From NCBI GenBank assembly GCA_964036315.1, contig OZ038511.1, forward strand, positions 1,541,126 through 1,605,125: a stretch of 64,000 nucleotides of DNA. The letters are read 5' to 3'. Shown here piece by piece: positions 20,601 to 32,459 of this stretch. How positions within the stretch are numbered: the stretch's first letter is position 1; each line of letters begins with the position of its first letter. This stretch comes from Acanthosepion esculentum. Its lineage: Eukaryota > Mollusca > Cephalopoda > Sepiida > Sepiidae. The notes beneath the pieces are model-generated. The model worked only from the letters and a program-made list of their open reading frames with translations. It ran no database searches and was not told where the DNA came from. The translations under genes were made by a program, and so were the position numbers.

Positions 20601-23600
20601 TTTCAGCTCATGATGTATTTTCATCCATTGTTAGTGGATTAACTGACTCCATTTTCTCAAGATAAACTTGCCTGCCATTTCCCAAATATTTATTTCCAAT
20701 AATCATTTTCTATTTGTTCCAACAATTCTATTTCCACAGATATTTATGGTTGCTAAGCTGCTTATTTCAACAATAATTTTTGTAAATTATATTTTTCATT
20801 AAACAATAAAACTTCTATGAAGATTTAGCATTATTGTAGTGTAAATAATTATCTAAAAGATTATATATTTTGTTTGAATTTATAATAGAAAACCAGTCCA
20901 TACAACAAAAAGAAATAAATGATTCATCATGGATGGATATCTTTTAAAAGTTCCTTGAGTTAATATGGATAAGAATTTTTCCAAATTACTGAGCATAAAA
21001 AGGATGAACTTGTTCAGTAAATATTTTTGTTTATTGACTTTTATGCTGCTATTAACAATTTCCATTCACTGTAATTCACAGAACACTTTTATATTTCAAA
21101 GTATCTGATACATAAGGAGTTGATTTGAAGCAATAGCAAAAGAATAGCTTTGTTTACTATTACAATTATCTTTGCTCCCTTAAGACTATGATGAAAATCT
21201 GTGTTCTGACTTCATTCATATGATATGACAATATTTATCATTTCCCCAAAAATTATTTTTAGCTCATACCAATATTCAGGAGTTGATGAGATTAATTTAT
21301 AAAAATTCTTTAACTCCATGATATCCGTCATTGTCCTCAAGTCAGTATTTTCTGATTATTAAGAAAATAAACATCAAAAAGGAAAAAAATAATTTTCAGG
21401 CTCTAAACTGAAGATATAGATAAGCAATCAATAGATGTCTTGCTCAAAGCCATCGAGTTAACCAGGTATGTGTGTGCTGTGCCGTGTGACAACACTGTCA
21501 TTAGGTGTTCTGTTGGGAAGACAAAAATCTACATGCAATGTTCTTTACTATCTTTATCAAATTTCTGCATATTTTTCCAAACAGTTGATACATGTAACTG
21601 AATTTTGTACAGAAAATGCAGGCTAAGGTATGAGGCTAAGTAAAAAGCAACTTGTATATTTGATTAAGGAAACCTTGACTCTTTTATAATTTATGTGGAA
21701 ATGTCTTTCAAGGCAGACTTAGAAGAATTAATCTTCAGGTGTTCAAATCTACCATATGATTCCACCCTGATTAGGTTCCTGTTCTAAGATTTTAACACTT
21801 TTCATAGGTTCTTCTCAAAAAAATGCAAAAAATTATTCTAAAAAGAGATACAAAAGAGAAAATGTCTCCACTCGATTGATTTTGTAGATGATTCTTACAT
21901 TTTATTTTTGTGTTTTGTATTCATAATCTTGTTAGTGTGTGTCAGAAGATTCACTGAAGAGATTATGAAGATATTTCCTACAGGACTTGTTGCTATTTCA
22001 TTTCCTTTCTTTCAATATTTTTGATGGATATTCTTATATATCAAATGACGCAGTCTTTCTTTGAAGGCTGCAACACTTTTCTTAATATTGTAAGAATATA
22101 AAAGCATATCATGGTGCATATTGTGCTTATATTTCATTCACTTCATGGATGCCTTGAAAGATTTTAATATTAATTCTATAACTACAAAAATTAAAAACTT
22201 TTCATCATTTCCAGTCTTTTTCATTTTCACTCTTATTTAATGTCTGTTGTGTCTTCTAAGTTATGTCTTCTTTTTTTTCTTTATGATGATTCCTTTTGGA
22301 TTGATTGTTACATCCATTTTCATTTCATGATTCCAAGCAAAGTTGACCTTCTTGACTTCTTTACAAATTCTTTTATTTAGAATCCAATACATTTTACAGA
22401 ATATTACACTTCTTCCTAAATCATGCCTGTATATATATTTTCCTGTTATTTATTATTTTGTATTTTATTTATGACATTTTCTTTTATTCTTACTTTTTCT
22501 CTATTATTGAGAATCTTTTCTTTTAATTTAAAAATCTCCAGAGTTGTCAGAAAAAAAATGTATTGCATTCAATCAAGAAAGAATATTGTTCGCTTTCATT
22601 CTAATGAAAGCCCCTTTGTATTTATTGCTTAGCATGAAATTAAAAATCATTAAAAACAAATCATGACTTTTCATTTTTGTTAAGATTTACAGTTGAATGC
22701 AAAGATATCTGTTATTATTTTAGAGTTTTATTCACTTATTTATTCTCATTATATGTGTAAAGTATTTCTTTCTTTGTTTTGTGCTACTAGTTATTTGAAT
22801 TTCTTTTTCAATTATTTATCATTTTTCTCTTTTACATGAAAGACAAACTCTCTAATTACTTCCAGGCTTTATGCTTATGTCAAGCTGAGAATTATACATT
22901 TTTATTCCTATCAAAATAAAATGCTAAATTTCCTAATCTTATCATTTCCAGATAGGTGAAATGCAAAGTAAAAAGCTTGTTAAAACCTGATTATGAGATT
23001 TAAAGAATTCATTTTCAGTGATTCTATCACTTTTATGATAAAAAGCTAAACATTTGCAACAGATTCTCTAATTGTTGATTTGTGTACAACATAAACAAAC
23101 CTGCTGAAGAATAAGAATATATGTTTAAAGAAAATTTACAATTATTTTTCTTATTCAAATGGTCTTTTTTGTAATTGATTTTTATCTGAAAATTAAATAC
23201 AAAACAACAAAGATAAAATCTGTAGGTAATAGTATGTTTCAATTTTAATTTTAGATATTTTAGGGGTCTGCATTATTTTACTTAACAACTGAGTTTTTGT
23301 TTTAAATTCATAGAATTTCTTTTGAAAGAAATTACATCTAGATATAAATTTAATTTAAAATCGTTAGGAATTATGCAAGCAATTTTTTTGGTATACTTTA
23401 GGGCAGAAGATTTAAACTCAAAATGTTTTCTAAAAATGTGAATGTTTATATCAGACTGGGGTTCATAACCATATTAACTCTACTGTTTTTAATTGGTTAT
23501 TTTCAAAACAGCCACATAATATTTTTGTCTTGATGCAAACATTTTCAAGTTTCAGTAAAGCATCCAAACTAAGAACATTTTCAAGGTTTTTAGAAACATT

Positions 23601-24480
23601 TAAAGAATTCTGAAAAGAAATAGATTTCATCATGTTTTTCAAGGTGCATAAAACTTAATACTTAATGTAATATTTAATTTTCCTTGTCTTCATTATTAAT
23701 TTGATTACCTCTGTTGTAACATGCAACAAATTATATTTCAGGTGTCATATTTTTATGAATACAATTTCTGGATCTTCTTTTCATTTTTTTAAATTGTTTC
23801 AAAGATAACTTCATCAATACATGACCATAAATCTGTGAATTAAAAAAATGCCAGTTGCTTTTTACCATCTTTTGAATTTCTGACTTTTAGATTTGGTGAA
23901 TCTTATGTTCTTGCTTTAGTCACACAGTAATTTTTTCTTTGATAGAAGAAGATAAGTACAGTGCAAAGAAAGATAATTACCTCAATGACATTTTTTATTT
24001 TGCAACTGTCACATTATTTTTGTGAAAAAAAGGAGAAAGACCTACAACTATATTATGTCAAAAGGATTTTCAAAGTTCAGCTTTTAGTGAACTTTATATT
24101 AATATTTAATCTTTAGTATACATGAGAAAGAGAAAAGTATTTGAAGTCAATCTCTTTAACTATTGTTAAAAGAAAGCACATCATATGTGGTTCATATTTT
24201 GGATTCAATTTTGCTTTCTTCTTCCTAATTCAAAATCAGTGTTTATATTTTTATTGTAATGATTTTCATAATTATTTTCTACTTTAAATATCCAGATTTA
24301 GATTTAGATTTTTGTTTATGCTTGTAATGAAGCGTTTTCATATATAACTGCAACAACTGATTTCTTCAATAAAATAAATTAAAACATTTTTTAGCAATAT
24401 TGAATTTTTCCCAAGTGAACATGTAGTAATGAGCCTCACCAGCACTTTGCTGGATAATGATTTATTTATCATTCTACTAA
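17628..24480. other. AT-rich tract, probable intron, no gene seen
   Basis: Nearly 7 kb of AT-rich DNA with no transposon I can name and no exon I can support. Open frames of 60-90 codons (for example 19885-20160 minus, 22423-22632 plus, 23033-23242 minus) are compositionally biased and lack splice context. If the exon at 17577 is real, this is likely its downstream intron. Confidence 0.5.
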
Positions 24481-24489
24481 CAGCTGTAA

Positions 24490-24605
24490 TATTAAAAAAG
24501 CAATAGAAATTAAGGTGAAAGAAAAATTAATAGTTAAAAGTTAATGATAATTGACAAAGGTTCATTTTCAAATATTAATATTATTAGATAATGTATTCTA
24601 ATGTA
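24490..24605. repeat. Direct repeat, unit 1
   Basis: Shares AAAAAGCAA(T/C)AGAAATTAAGG then TGAAAGAAAA with 24790-24890, followed by further interrupted similarity (ATAATTGACAA against ATAACTGACAA). The unit is about 100 bases and the spacing about 295 bases. Confidence 0.65.
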
Positions 24606-24789
24606 AACAAAGATGGTGGTATGTTAGTAGCCATAAAGGTAAAGAATGTAGATAGATAAATTAAGTTAGCCTTCATAGAATAATCAATATAAAAGCTACC
24701 AAGAATAAAAGATATCTCACCGGAAAGTTATTCTTTAGTTGGATCTATACTGATCACTAGTGGTGGCAATATGACAACCTGAGAGGTTC

Positions 24790-24890
24790 AATAAAAAGCA
24801 ACAGAAATTAAGGTGAAAGAAAATATTAACCAGATATTTATAATAACTGACAATTCAAGAAATTTGAAAATGATTGTATTTATTAGATCA
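24790..24890. repeat. Direct repeat, unit 2
   Basis: Second copy of the unit at 24490-24605. Could be a local duplication or two insertions of a small element. Confidence 0.65.
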
Positions 24891-24899
24891 TTCTGTTTC

Positions 24900-26130
24900 T
24901 TTGTCTTCTTTCTTAAATATCTTTCTTTTTTAAAGTTTGTCTCTTCATTCTAATTTTAATTTTACTTGGAAGCCCCAAAATAGTAGATAAACTCATTATT
25001 CATGAGGAAAGCAACATTGCTGAAGTTATTCCCTGGTAATGAGATGCAAGTCAACTACAATGACCACTGTCCTGCAATTATTACTATATCCTATGATTAG
25101 TAATGTCTTGTGTATACAAAAGCATAATAACATCTTAATGTTAGAAGATAAATTTCTGCCAGACATCTCATTTCTACATGAACTAGATATTATATGAATG
25201 GCATTTGTGCTATAAAATGAGATCTAATTCCATAGATTTTCAGATGAAAGGCTTTAATTACAGAAAGTAGCCATGACATAAAAATATTAATAAAAAATAA
25301 CAATATAATGAAGTCATCTTTGTAAACAGTTTTACAAAATTAACATATATTTATAATGCAAATAAATATATAAAGGTAAGAAAATAATATGAATATCAAA
25401 AGCTTTTGAAGATATATTTTGTTGTGATGAAATATGTTCTAATTAAATTTATACATTCCAACTTGCTAATTATGTCTGTATATGAAGATGTGCAGATTCC
25501 ACATTGATATATATAAATAAATAAATGAAGGTAAATGAATGACAAGATGGAAAACTGTATAGTGAGATGTTTCATACTTAGGAGGCCCTTCAAACAAAAT
25601 ACTTGTTTTATTGACGGAAATATATGCAAAGAAAGTGGGGAAACAACAGTTTACATCAAAATGTAAGAAATACATAAACTATCATCATTTAAATTAAAAT
25701 GTTGACATTCAATCTATTTAAATTTTAAACTTAGCTAATCTTATTCAACTTTTTATCACATTTATATTTGTCATTATTGTTTTTAATTATCCCACATTGT
25801 ATTAATAGTAATTTTATGAGGAAAGGTACTGGTGGAGTTTGAAAATATTTTCAGTATATTTTTCTTTATCATGTTTTTTACTTAGGACATATATTTTAAG
25901 TGCTTTCAAGAAGATCTTATAAATAAACTAAACAATATCAAACATACAAATGAATTTACTTATAAAACAGAAACGATACATTACTCTTTAATGATATCAT
26001 ATTAAACCATATTGACAATGATTTAAAACTAAAATGTCTACATAAAATTCACTAATAAAAATGATACCATAAACTTCTACTCATATTCAACAATAAAATA
26101 AAATATGGAATAATTATAGGTTTTTTCTTT
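24900..26130. other. AT-rich, no gene seen
   Basis: AT-rich sequence. Two overlapping minus-strand frames (25396-25675) have no recognisable domain. Confidence 0.5.
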
Positions 26131-26482
26131 AATTTAGACAAGTTTTGTCTACTTATTTTCAATGGATCATCTCATATTCATGGCCAAGCTTCTTAGTATC
26201 TTTATTAAAGGAAGAGAGAAACTTACCATGTTGATATATATATTCATTTATTCTGAGTACATTCAACATTAGCCCAATGTCATCATCAGGGTGTTGTTTT
26301 TTCTAAGACAAAAATTGTTGTGTTAATCATTTTTCTAAGACAAAATTGTCAAAAGTACTTGAAATAAATGAATATCTATCAACATGGTAATTTTTCTCTT
26401 CAATTAATAACCATACTAAGAAGCTTGTCCATGAATATGAGAGGATTCTATTCAAAATAAGTAGACAAAACTTGTCTAAATT
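26131..26482. repeat. Foldback repeat, about 130-bp arms
   Basis: The arm 26131-26260 pairs with the reverse complement of 26355-26482. Shared strings, read on the plus strand of the left arm, include TTTAGACAAGTTTTGTCTAC, CTCATATTCATGG, AAGCTTCTTAGTAT and ACCATGTTGATA. The spacer of about 94 bases holds a short direct repeat, TTTTCTAAGACAAAA(A)TTGT, at about 26299 and 26328. Small substitutions between arms show age. It may be a MITE or foldback element; no coding capacity. Confidence 0.85.
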
Positions 26483-26531
26483 ATTCAATGAGGCATTTAA
26501 TGAAAACATGCTGCCACCCAAAATATATGCA

Positions 26532-26571
26532 ATCTATCTATCTATCTATCTCTCTATCTATCTATCTATCT
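26532..26571. repeat. (CTAT)n microsatellite
   Basis: Tetranucleotide array with one CTCT interruption, starting 50 bases after the foldback repeat. Confidence 0.95.
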
Positions 26572-26631
26572 AGTTTTAAGGTGTGCTATACTTATAGGTA
26601 AAAGTACTAAATATCAGAGATAGAGCATATT

Positions 26632-26633
<2 letters not shown>

Positions 26634-26687
<54 letters not shown>
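26634..26687. repeat. (TA)n microsatellite
   Basis: Pure TA array of about 50 bases. Confidence 0.97.
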
Positions 26688-26689
<2 letters not shown>

Positions 26690-26690
<1 letters not shown>

Positions 26691-27590
26691 ATTGATTCCA
26701 TCATTAAAAGCAGTATTTTGTCTGAAGAAGTTTCTTCTCAGAGTTAAATTCATCACTACATATTTTTCTATCTTGTCATTTATTTGCTTATATATATTGA
26801 CAGAAAATTATGTATACACACACACATATTTCTGAATGGAGACATGAAAATAAATTCCTACTATACTACCTACAATATGAAAAAAAAGGTTAAATAACAT
26901 CCCATAACCTGAATCTAATAAATTTTATTCCAAATAGCAAAACAAAAGAAAAATATAATAAATGAATAAATAAATAAATGAAATATGTAAATGATTTAAA
27001 CAATGAATAAATATATCAGTAAAAAAGCAATCTAATCATCATAATTATAAATAACTTAGTCCTAAACATAAGAACTGGGATGGACTGTTTTCCTCTTTTC
27101 CAATCTTTCCTTCATCTCCTAGTGGCCCATATATAGATCTCACTAAAAGAGTAGTGACACTTGATCTGAACATCTTATTGAGGCATGAAACTGACAGTAA
27201 TCATGCAGTGTTGATTCTTATATCTATAGTGCCTCTATAAGCACTCTGTCTCAATAAATACAGCAAATTTCATTCTTTAATGATCACTTAATGTGTGAAA
27301 CTGATAGCCACCTTGTGGTGTTTATTTCTGTGTCCAGATGGTTTATATCAGTCTAAATATACAATTACATATAATGCCATGCAAAAGAAATGAATCACTG
27401 AGCTTAAGTCATAACTTTTACTAAGAAGCTACAAGTATTTGATAATGTACTTTCAGGAATCATATCTGTAGTCATTCTTGACCTTAGTGTAAATTATTGT
27501 ATTCACATTGTCAAAATGAAAATGGAGCATGCAAAAATAGTGAACCATCAGAGAAAAAATAGCATTAAAAATATTTATATACAGGGACAT
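26690..27590. other. AT-rich, no gene seen
   Basis: About 900 bases. Segments at 27170-27230 and 27290-27340 share the gist of an old repeat (TGAAACTGA(C/T)AG followed by a CATG/CTTG and (T/G)GTGTT pattern), but I cannot classify it. Confidence 0.4.
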
Positions 27591-27599
27591 TAATCACTA

Positions 27600-28020
27600 C
27601 TAAACTACAGTCACAACTAGACATGGGGTGGAAGATTAGAAAATTAAAAATTGTTTCATAAGGATATCTGCAACATCATCATCAGTGAATATCTTGTTTG
27701 TTTCATGCAGGGTTTGGTAGGGTGCTTTCTCAGGTTTAAATATTTCACTTTCTGCTATATCTGATAATAAGTGGGACCTTAGCAAAGTAATGTATTTTTC
27801 ATAGTTCAGTATTCCATCAATTTTTATCAACTTTCTTGCACCATTTCTTTTGAGGTATCCCCCAACCATTAAACTCCCAGCACTAAATTTTACAGTCTTT
27901 GTATATCTTTGCATTGTTTCTTGTACCAACTGGTATTCAGACATACTCTGTTGCATTAGAATGTAATTCAATTTTTTCATCACTAAATGTCACTGTTCCC
28001 CATTTTTCATTGTCCCATTA
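27600..28020 (-). mobile_element. Older Tc1/mariner relic, C-terminal half
   Basis: Minus-strand transposase. Just below 28020 the frame gives WGTVTFSDEK (first catalytic Asp), then after a frame change GSLMVGGYLKRNGARK and LIKIDGILNYEKYITLLRSH (27900-27760), matching the SLMVWGxxSxxGxGxLxxIDG region of Tc1 proteins. A tail to 27636 follows. The upstream part of this gene is on the far side of the inserted Tc1, at 29165-29280, where HHQKSLNKNTGQENI reads into the junction. A CAGGGACATTAATCACT string preceded by TA at about 27586-27604 may be its 3' terminal repeat. Confidence 0.7.
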
Positions 28021-28022
28021 TA

Positions 28023-29162
28023 CAGGGGTTGGACAAAATAATTGAAACAGGTGCAAATTCCACTCCTATATTTCAAAGAATTTACTTAAATTTAAGCTAA
28101 ATTTGTGACCTCTCTGAGTTCGAAAATGGGCAAATTGTTGGAGCTCACATGGCAGGAGCCTTGATCACTAAAGTTGCTAAACTGTTTGGTTTTTCAAGAG
28201 CTACTATATCAAGAACTATGACACAATTCAAGAAACAGGGTAAAACCTCTAGCAAGCATAGTAATTCATGCCGGACTTGCAAACTTACTGACAGGAACCG
28301 ACTTGCATTGAAACGCAATGTGGCGAAAAATCATTGGACTACTGTGGCCAAAGTGACTGCTGAGTTGAATAATCATCTGAATATGCCAGTTTCTACTAAA
28401 ACTGTTCATCATGAGCTCCATAAGGCTGGATATCATGGAAGAGCTGCCGTAAGGAAACCTCTTCTCTCCACTCGCAACATTCAGAAGTGGTTGAAGTAGT
28501 GCAGAGATCACAATGCCTGGTCTGCAGACCAATGGAAGCAAGTCATATTCTCAGACGAGTCCAGTTTTTCTCTTTTCCCAACTTCAGGGCGAGTTTATGT
28601 GTGGAGGCAGCCCAAAGAAGCTTACAACCCTGACTGCCTTCTTCCAACAGTGAAGCATGGTGGTGGATCAGTGATAGTATGATGGAAATGTCTCGGTCCT
28701 GCATGGTAGAATCAACAGCAAAGATTACCTGAATATTTTAGGTGATTATGTTCATCCAATGGCCCAGACATTATCCCCTGATCATGACTGCATCTTCCAA
28801 GACAATAATGCTCCAATACATAACTGCTTGAGTGGTTAAGAATTGTTATGAAGAGCATGAAAGTGAGCTAGAACATATGGAGTGGCCTCCCCAATTTCCA
28901 GATATCAATATTATTAAACATTTGTGATGCAATTTGGAGTGACAAGTTAGGAGCTGCTATCCCTCACCATTGTGTCTTAAAGAGCTGGAGCAGGTGTTAA
29001 TGGAAGAATGGCTGAAAATTCCTCTGGATGAAGTCAGGAAGCTGTATGATTCCATTCCTAGACGTATTAAAGCTGTATGTGAGGCTAAAGGAGGACCAAC
29101 TCCATATTAAATAAATTTTCTTTGAATTTAACAAATGTTTCAAATATTTTGTCCAACCCCTG
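28023..29162 (+). mobile_element. Tc1-type transposon, complete ends, nested
   Basis: TA duplications at 28021-28022 and 29163-29164 flank a 1140-bp unit. The terminal inverted repeats start CAGGGGTTGGACAAAATA and agree over about 27 bp with one mismatch. The transposase reads from about 28105 on the same strand. It interrupts an older Tc1 relic on the opposite strand, so it inserted later. Both ends and the TA duplication are intact, but the coding region has stops. Confidence 0.93.
28105..29110 (+). pseudogene. Tc1-type transposase
   Basis: Starts DLSEFENGQIVGAHMAGA, then VAKLFGFSRATISRTMTQF (first HTH), with 28149-28499 an open frame of 116 codons that includes CKLTDRNRLALKRNVAKNH and VSTKTVHHELHKAGYHGRAA (second HTH and linker). 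After a stop at 28497, WKQVIFSDESSFSLF provides the first catalytic Asp, then GRVYVWRQPKEAY and HGGGSVIV, and FQDNNAPIHN provides the second Asp. Later residues are split over frames to about 29110. Several stops make it non-functional; divergence looks modest. Confidence 0.87.
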
Positions 29163-29164
29163 TA

Positions 29165-29280
29165 GATGTTCTCTTGCCCAGTATTTTTGTTCAATGATTT
29201 TTGGTGGTGGGGTGAATTAGAAATGGAGTTTTTGTTGTAATACATACAATCTGAATTATTTCTATGTAGTATCATTCTTA
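29165..29280 (-). mobile_element. Older Tc1/mariner relic, other side of nested insertion
   Basis: The minus strand reads NKNTGQENIY up to the nested element, continuous in sense with WGTVTFSDEK on the other side (27970-28020), as in Tc1 proteins where an E-N/H-x-W stretch precedes VTFSDE. Only a short stretch is recognisable. The outer limit is arbitrary. Confidence 0.45.
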
Positions 29281-29289
29281 TTGTTTTAT

Positions 29290-31680
29290 ATCTTCACTAG
29301 TAATGATGCTTTTAGTCATTACTTGATGAGCCATTAACTTTATTGTTGGATAATGATAACCTAACCAGATTTCTTTAATCTCTTTTGTCTAAATCCAAAG
29401 CTTTTCTAGTCTTTTACCTATTCAAAAATTTCCAACATTAACATACTTTTTCTGGATGACCTGGACAGAGTTCTTTAATGTTCCAAACTCTTTAACAATT
29501 TAATATTGATTTGTGACATTGATATTCATTCACTTCTCCAGATTCATTCTTCCCATTATGTAATTGAAATCAACTAAGCTAAAACATGATAAATTTGTAT
29601 GTGTTTATTAATCTGTAAAGAATTTTAACATGAGAGAGATCAAGGATTTCATAACTTTTTTTATGTCCTATCTTTCACATCATTTTGTATTTAGATCTGT
29701 ATCTCTCATAGTGTGTCAATATGAATATAACAACTTGGTGGTTCATCTTTTTGCTTGCCATTGTATCTACATGAAAACTAATTACATATAAACAAATCTG
29801 AAAATATCTTTTAAAGTACAAATTGCAAAGACATTCACTGAGAGATTAATTGCAAAGTGTTTAATGATGACAAAACTTTATTATAAAATTTTAATCAAAC
29901 ACCTGATTGCTAATTATTAAAGATTTTATTCAGTGAATTTCATTCATTTATTGTGAACAATGATGACAAAAATTCAATTTAAAATAGAAAATTCATAAAT
30001 TTTCACAAATGTAATCTTTCAAATAGAAAAAAAATAATTTGAATTGTTTTTATTTTATTTTTCAGAGATAAGCCAAAAATGTTCAGTTTGATTAATCAAG
30101 ACAATACTTATTTTATTTTAAATGGTTAATTGATTTCTGGAAAAAAAGACAAATTTCAGATTGATTAATTTCTGTCAGTGATAATTAAAACTGACTCTTA
30201 GTTGCAAATATTCTGAGCTTTATTTACATTCAGTCATAGATCAAATCTTTTCCTTTGTAAGGATTTAACTCTTATTCGAAATTCTCATGACAATAACAAA
30301 CATCCTTAATTACACTACTTCATATTATCATCACAAAATTAAGTATAGATAATAAATTTGGTCTTTGTTAATACTAGGAATGTCCTTTTGAATTTTGAAT
30401 ACCACAATATGTAAACTGTAGTTCAATAATACACTCAAAAGAAACCATAGAATTTTATAAAAATAGATTCCATATACTAAGCTATAATTGGTTATGTTTT
30501 ATAATTCCTTAGGAGCTTTTTAAAGTCACACTAAAACTTGAACACCATAAATGTTCTGCAAATTTCTAACAAAATGCTATATAAATTAAAACAGAACAAT
30601 ATAAAGTCCAATCCAATAAAAAATATTAACCAAATCTCCAAATTTGTAGGGTTTTCAGCACTGCATGTTAAAGTGTAATCAAGTACCAATCAAGTTATGT
30701 TTCTGATTCACTCTTTAGAAGATTAAAATCTTGAAGTTCCCTTTTTAAAACTGAATTCTTTCTATCTATTGCCAAATTTATAAATGCCTTTAATGTATTA
30801 CTTCTGATATTTTATGGAAAATTATGATTGTAAATAAATAATAGAAAATAAAATATGTCTTATCCATTTTATGGAAAATTATTAGTCACTTGAACATTTT
30901 TTACTTTTTTAAAAATCAATTTTATATTTCTGTTTTTAAGTTTCAATGATTTTCTTTTTTATCTGTCATCTCTTTTGTTAAAAGTTGCTATTTATATCAT
31001 GTTCACATGACAAAAATAAAAAAAGGATAAAGAATGAAAATTATGATTATTGTTTGAATACAAACAAAATTTGACATCTTATAAATATATGAACAAACAT
31101 AAAATGAACGAAGGAAACTAAAAGGATGCAATAATACGTAAAAACATGATCATTTTTATTAGTGTGAGTAACTGTTCGCTATCTGATAATTCAATGGAAA
31201 TTATTAAGTAAAAGTTTTCAAGAAGATGACAGGCAATTCTTTTTGAATATTTGAATGATTGTATGTAAAGGACAATTTCAGTCAAGGCAATGAGCCAAAT
31301 AAAATAAGAATATTGTTCAGATCAGTAAGAGGTGAAGCAATTAACAGTAAAGCTGACAGCTGAAAATTATGACACAGGAAGAAATATGGAAATGTCTGTG
31401 TTCCAGTTATACAACACCAACTTAAACATAAAAGAATCTTACTTAGCAAGAAAAGTCCACTATATATTTGGCAGATACAGGAATTAACACTTTTCAATGT
31501 TATATTGTTATTGTTCCCAAATGTAATTTCACTGGTCAGTTCTGCTTGGAATTAGCATCCATTTTTAGGGTTAATTTCACCTCAGGTCAACATGTTAGCT
31601 GCCATCACTATATTTTAATGCCATTCTCAGTAATATACATACTCTTCTAGTTTCAGAATGTCTGTAAAGAAAAGCCCATA
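29290..31680. other. AT-rich, no gene seen
   Basis: About 2.4 kb of AT-rich DNA, no motif recognised. Minus frame 31497-31282 (71 codons) is hydrophobic and Cys-rich but has no splice context or family match that I can see. Confidence 0.5.
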
Positions 31681-31689
31681 TTGAAAAAG

Positions 31690-32450
31690 AGAAGTGCCTA
31701 TCATCTTCTTTCATCTGAATAATGTCAGCTACATGATATAGCATAGAGCTTACAAGATGCTGCAGATATTGTGTGGTTATATCTATTCAAGCACATCCTA
31801 AGGTTGTCTGTAACTGAATTGTGTTTGGTGTAGCTTGTGGGAATTTAGTAATGTTTGTAAAATATCATCTGTTCAATGGGGGTTTAATCTGGTGAGAGCA
31901 CAAGGGATTTCACTGGAGTGTTGGGAGGAAGCAAGTCACCCACAGACAAAGGAGTGTTGCATTATCTTGCTTGAACAAATCATCATCATGACAACATGAT
32001 GACAAACATAAAGGGATGCAAATGGTTTACTTGCAGGTTGGATCCTCATGAAGCCTGCCTGAATGAGCTTGAAAATTTACTCATCTGACCAGGTAACATA
32101 GTACACATCTTCCACAGTCCAATGTCAATATTATCTAGCTCAGATTAAGCACAATAACTGATGACATAGTGCTAATAATGGCATCCTTGTTGTTCACTGA
32201 CTATGAAATCCTATAGAAGGCAGTTTATGTTGTACAATGCATTGACTGATGTGTTGAGTTGCACAAAAATTAGTGTATGATTTGATGCAATGTCATTCTC
32301 TGTTGGGTGGTTACACCAGGAGCTCTGTTCTTACATTGTCTGTTGGTGCATGCATGTGCTGCTGATGTCTTTTCAGAAATTTTTGTATCCTCTTACTACT
32401 GTTGCCTGAGAAAAAAATCTTAAGTAGTTGCTATGTCAGAGATAAAGTGC
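31690..32450 (-). mobile_element. Tc1-type transposase relic
   Basis: Minus strand, order of parts: TNRQCKNRAPGVTTQQ (near 32350, HTH linker), YYVTWSDE then IFKLIQAG (about 32105-32065, first catalytic Asp and the xxxFxLxQADGR region), FQQDNA-like residues near 31950 (AGATAATGCAACACTC on the coding strand), and LQHLVSSMLYHVADII (about 31760-31715), the family's C-terminal helix. Many stops and gaps; no inverted repeats found. Old fragment. Confidence 0.6.
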
Positions 32451-32459
32451 CCCATCTTT

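Noticed and set aside
22423..22632. 69-codon hydrophobic frame that looks like membrane segments
   Set aside because: T-rich DNA yields Phe/Leu/Ile-rich frames; no supporting context.
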